Shown in pieces: positions 61,829-64,000 of a stretch of DNA of 64,000 nt; the first letter of the stretch is position 1; the number at the start of each line of letters is the position of its first letter. Both the position numbers and the translations under genes were made by a program. This stretch comes from Bacteroidales bacterium. Its GTDB lineage: Bacteria > Bacteroidota > Bacteroidia > Bacteroidales > JAGOPY01. The stretch lies in assembly GCA_017991835.1 (NCBI GenBank), contig JAGOPY010000001.1, positions 273,892 to 337,891 of the forward strand. The letters are read 5' to 3'. The notes under the pieces are model-generated. The model saw only the letters and a list, made by a program, of their open reading frames with translations. It was not told where the DNA came from and ran no database searches.

Positions 61829-62767
61829 ATGGCCGCAAAAAAGAAATATATCCTGCTGACCAATGATGTTGAGACGACGTCGATCCTGAATAACTGCCTT
61901 TCGGATAAAACGGGCGAGAAAGTGCTTAAGGAAGGCATGCCCCTTCTGCTGGATCTGTATGCCCGTTACGGGATTAAGTCGACTTTCTTTTTCACCGGTT
62001 ACATCGCGGAAAAGTTCCCCGATGTGGTAAAAATGATCCTGCCCTATGGCCATGAAGTAGCATCTCATGGCTATTCGCATGAAGTCGACCAGTGTTTCGA
62101 TGTCCTGTCGTACCCTGAACAGACGGAACACCTGCGACGCTCGAAAGATATCCTGGAGACTATCTCCGGCCGGGAGATCATCTCGTTCCGGGCGCCGGCG
62201 GCCCGGGTGAACAGGGACACTCCCGCAGCCCTGATCGGAACGGGATTTAAGATCGACAGTTCTGTGGCGCCGCAGCGGTTCGATATGTTCCTGTCGTTCG
62301 GCGGGATCAAGAAACTGAACTGGCTGACCGCCCCCCGCCTGCCCTATCTCACACAGGAAAATAACCTGTGGAAAAAAGGGCCCGGGCCAGTTCTTGAAAT
62401 ACCTATCTCTGCCCTGCTTATGCCATATATTGGCACAACATTACGCATCTTCCCGCACACGACGGCAGGGCTCAGGCGGATCCTCCATGCTGAAAATGCA
62501 GTGAACGGTAAACCGGTTGTGTTCCTCACCCATCCCAACGAATTCATCGACGAAGAACTGGTGGAGGTAAAGACATTGCGCAGAAGCTCCAATTTTATCT
62601 CCTACCTGCTCGGGGATGTGGTCAGGCGTAAGCTGAAAATGAGGAACCTCGGCTCAAAAGCCTTGCCCCTGTACGAAAAAGAGATCAGGTTCTTTCATTC
62701 CCGCGGTTACGAATTTGTGACCTGCCGGGAGTATTATGAATTGCATAACCCATTAAACACAAAATAA
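61829..62767 (+). CDS. Polysaccharide deacetylase
   Basis: A 312-residue carbohydrate esterase 4 protein. LLTNDVETTS holds the catalytic Asp, STFFFTGYIAEKFPDV follows, YGHEVASHGYSHEVD is the metal-binding HxxxH site near residue 75, and FRAPAARVN is motif 3. It is related to the DUF3473-type deacetylases of exopolysaccharide loci. It is the third deacetylase-like gene in this locus. Confidence 0.83.
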   Translation: MAAKKKYILLTNDVETTSILNNCLSDKTGEKVLKEGMPLLLDLYARYGIKSTFFFTGYIAEKFPDVVKMILPYGHEVASHGYSHEVDQCFDVLSYPEQTEHLRRSKDILETISGREIISFRAPAARVNRDTPAALIGTGFKIDSSVAPQRFDMFLSFGGIKKLNWLTAPRLPYLTQENNLWKKGPGPVLEIPISALLMPYIGTTLRIFPHTTAGLRRILHAENAVNGKPVVFLTHPNEFIDEELVEVKTLRRSSNFISYLLGDVVRRKLKMRNLGSKALPLYEKEIRFFHSRGYEFVTCREYYELHNPLNTK

Positions 62768-62768
62768 G

Positions 62769-63290
62769 ATGCCTGCTAACGAAGTACTGGAATTTTACGG
62801 CCTTCGCGGGCCTTTTGGAAAGCTCAGGTACGGAGTCCGTTTTGTATGGCGGTTCGTCCTGGATAAAGTCGCATTTTTCTGTTTTATCAAGAGCTGGAGA
62901 ACCATCATCCATCGCTGGAGAGGAGTAAATATCGGGAAAGGGGTATATATCGGCCATGAGGTGATGTTCGACCGCGTATTCACCGACCAGATCTTTATCG
63001 GCGATCATACTTCCATTGGCGACAGAACCACGATCACAGCCCATGCCAATATCCCGTCAAATACCCGTTTAAAAAAGATATACCCGAGGCAGATCATGCA
63101 GACCAGGATTGGAAATGGCGTCTGGATCATGCCGAATGTGGTCATAGCCCCGGGGGTAACTATCGGCGATGAAGCTGTTGTGGCCACAGGATCGGTCGTA
63201 ACTAAAGATGTGCCCCCCCGCTGCCTGGTTGGCGGGGTGCCGGCAAAAGTGCTGAAAGATTTATCCGGACACGAGGCTTTTTCCGAATGA
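62769..63290 (+). CDS. Hexapeptide-repeat acyltransferase
   Basis: A 173-residue left-handed beta-helix acyltransferase (WcaF/LbetaH type). Hexapeptide repeats run from IGKGVYIGHEVMF to VIAPGVTIGDEAVVATGSVVTKDVPP, ending in the classical GVPAKVLKDL cap. It probably O- or N-acetylates a sugar. It overlaps the next gene by 4 bp. Confidence 0.85.
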   Translation: MPANEVLEFYGLRGPFGKLRYGVRFVWRFVLDKVAFFCFIKSWRTIIHRWRGVNIGKGVYIGHEVMFDRVFTDQIFIGDHTSIGDRTTITAHANIPSNTRLKKIYPRQIMQTRIGNGVWIMPNVVIAPGVTIGDEAVVATGSVVTKDVPPRCLVGGVPAKVLKDLSGHEAFSE

Positions 63291-64000
63291 AAATTTTAAT
63301 CGACATCGGCCACCCGGGCGATTTCTACGTTTTTAAGAATACATGTCTCCTGTTGCGGGAAAAAGGCCACCGGATCCTTTTTACGGTCCGGGAAGGCGAA
63401 AATGAAACGGTCCACCTCAGGCATTACGGCTTCGATTTTGACAGCATAGGCCGGAAGAAGAGCAGTTTTATCGGGAAATTATCGGGTCTGCTGCTGTTTA
63501 CGGCCAGGATCTGCCTGGTATCGCTGAAATTCAGACCGGACCTGTACATGAGCCACGGGTCAATGTTTGCGGGGTATTCGGCCAGGCTGTTCCGGAAGCC
63601 GCACCTGGCACTGGAAGATACCGGCAACATGGAACAGATCCGGCTCAGCAAACCGGTTAGCGATGTGATCCTGTCGCCTGATGTCCTCCCGCTGGATTTC
63701 GGCCCGAAGCATATCCGTTACAGGGGATATCATGAACTGGCTTACCTGAGGCCTGAATATTTTACAGCAAATAAGGATATTTACGGATTTTTGAAGATAC
63801 CAGATGGTACGCCGTATGCCATTTTACGTTTTGTTTCATGGAGCGCCTCGCACGATATAGGGCAGAAGGGCCTTTCGGCCGAAGATAAAATCACGCTTGT
63901 AAAAATGCTAAGCCGGAAACTCCAGGTTTTTATTTCCTCTGAGCGGAACCTGGATCCGGACCTGGAGCCATACCGGATCAGTATTCCGGTGACGAAAATG
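63287..64000 (+). CDS. DUF354 glycosyltransferase-like protein, cut by the window end
   Basis: The 238 visible codons begin MKILIDIGHPGDFYVFKN and include DLYMSHGSMFAGYSA and HIRYRGYHELAYLRPEYF, as in DUF354 proteins with a GT-B-like fold. The frame is open to the last base of the window, so the C-terminal half lies outside. It resembles the frameshifted copy at 58056 (shared RGYxELAYLxPxYF). The ATG overlaps the acyltransferase stop as ATGA. Confidence 0.8.
   Translation, partial: MKILIDIGHPGDFYVFKNTCLLLREKGHRILFTVREGENETVHLRHYGFDFDSIGRKKSSFIGKLSGLLLFTARICLVSLKFRPDLYMSHGSMFAGYSARLFRKPHLALEDTGNMEQIRLSKPVSDVILSPDVLPLDFGPKHIRYRGYHELAYLRPEYFTANKDIYGFLKIPDGTPYAILRFVSWSASHDIGQKGLSAEDKITLVKMLSRKLQVFISSERNLDPDLEPYRISIPVTKM

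Overview
The window reads as part of a Bacteroidota (Bacteroidales-like) chromosome, probably from an environmental genome. The evidence is Bacteroidota-type promoters (TTG, about 20 nt, TAnnTTTG), weak Shine-Dalgarno sequences, a UpxY capsule antiterminator, a DUF3098 protein between ftsX and uppP, a TopA with C-terminal repeats, and a Wzc-like kinase with a Gly-Tyr tail. No rRNA, tRNA, CRISPR array, phage or classical IS transposase was seen.

Layout. (1) 0-14 kb, minus strand: a DUF6873 protein, an Elp3-like radical SAM protein, an AAA_14/DUF4143 ATPase with its own promoter and palindromic operator, a small secreted protein, a 2007-residue alpha-2-macroglobulin-like protein, a DUF3108 protein and leuS. 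(2) 14-25 kb, mostly plus strand: housekeeping genes ftsX, DUF3098, uppP, truB and queA; a minus-strand pair (GT2 and a flippase-like membrane protein); then ruvC, ppa, topA and a degenerate arginase-family gene. (3) 25-33 kb: Wza-like export lipoprotein, Wzc-like kinase, sulfate activation (cysC, cysD, cysN), a WbpP-like epimerase and upxY. (4) 33.3-64 kb: a large surface-polysaccharide locus behind a strong-looking promoter. It holds an HTH/nucleotidyltransferase-like regulator, an MBOAT/SGNH O-acylation pair, a legionaminic-type LegB/LegC/acetyltransferase module, Wzx, Wzy, five GT4 glycosyltransferases, CapE/CapF/CapG for UDP-FucNAc, two asparagine-synthase-like proteins, a CapK-like adenylate-forming enzyme, three NodB-type deacetylases, a phosphatidylserine-decarboxylase-like enzyme, an ATP-grasp ligase, a hexapeptide acyltransferase and two DUF354 genes, one frameshifted and one cut by the window end. 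Many of these genes overlap by 4 bp (ATGA), so they are probably co-transcribed. Together they would make nucleotide sugars, assemble and flip a decorated repeat unit, polymerise it, and export it through Wza/Wzc. The initiating phosphoglycosyltransferase is not in the window.

The most unusual layer is a dense population of short-period (7-8 bp) tandem or inverted repeat arrays. They fill many intergenic gaps, often touch stop or start codons, and also lie in frame inside genes: the DUF6873 gene, the DUF3108 signal region, leuS, the epimerase, capF, and capG three times. Two small cassettes are bounded by inverted copies of such repeats. One encodes a GxxExxY (PDDEXK-type) protein between legB and legC, with 43-bp imperfect inverted repeats. 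The other encodes a four-helix-bundle (S23/23S-IVP) protein inside inverted GGTGAAC-type arrays. I read these as candidate mobile elements, with the solo arrays as possible footprints; that link is inference.
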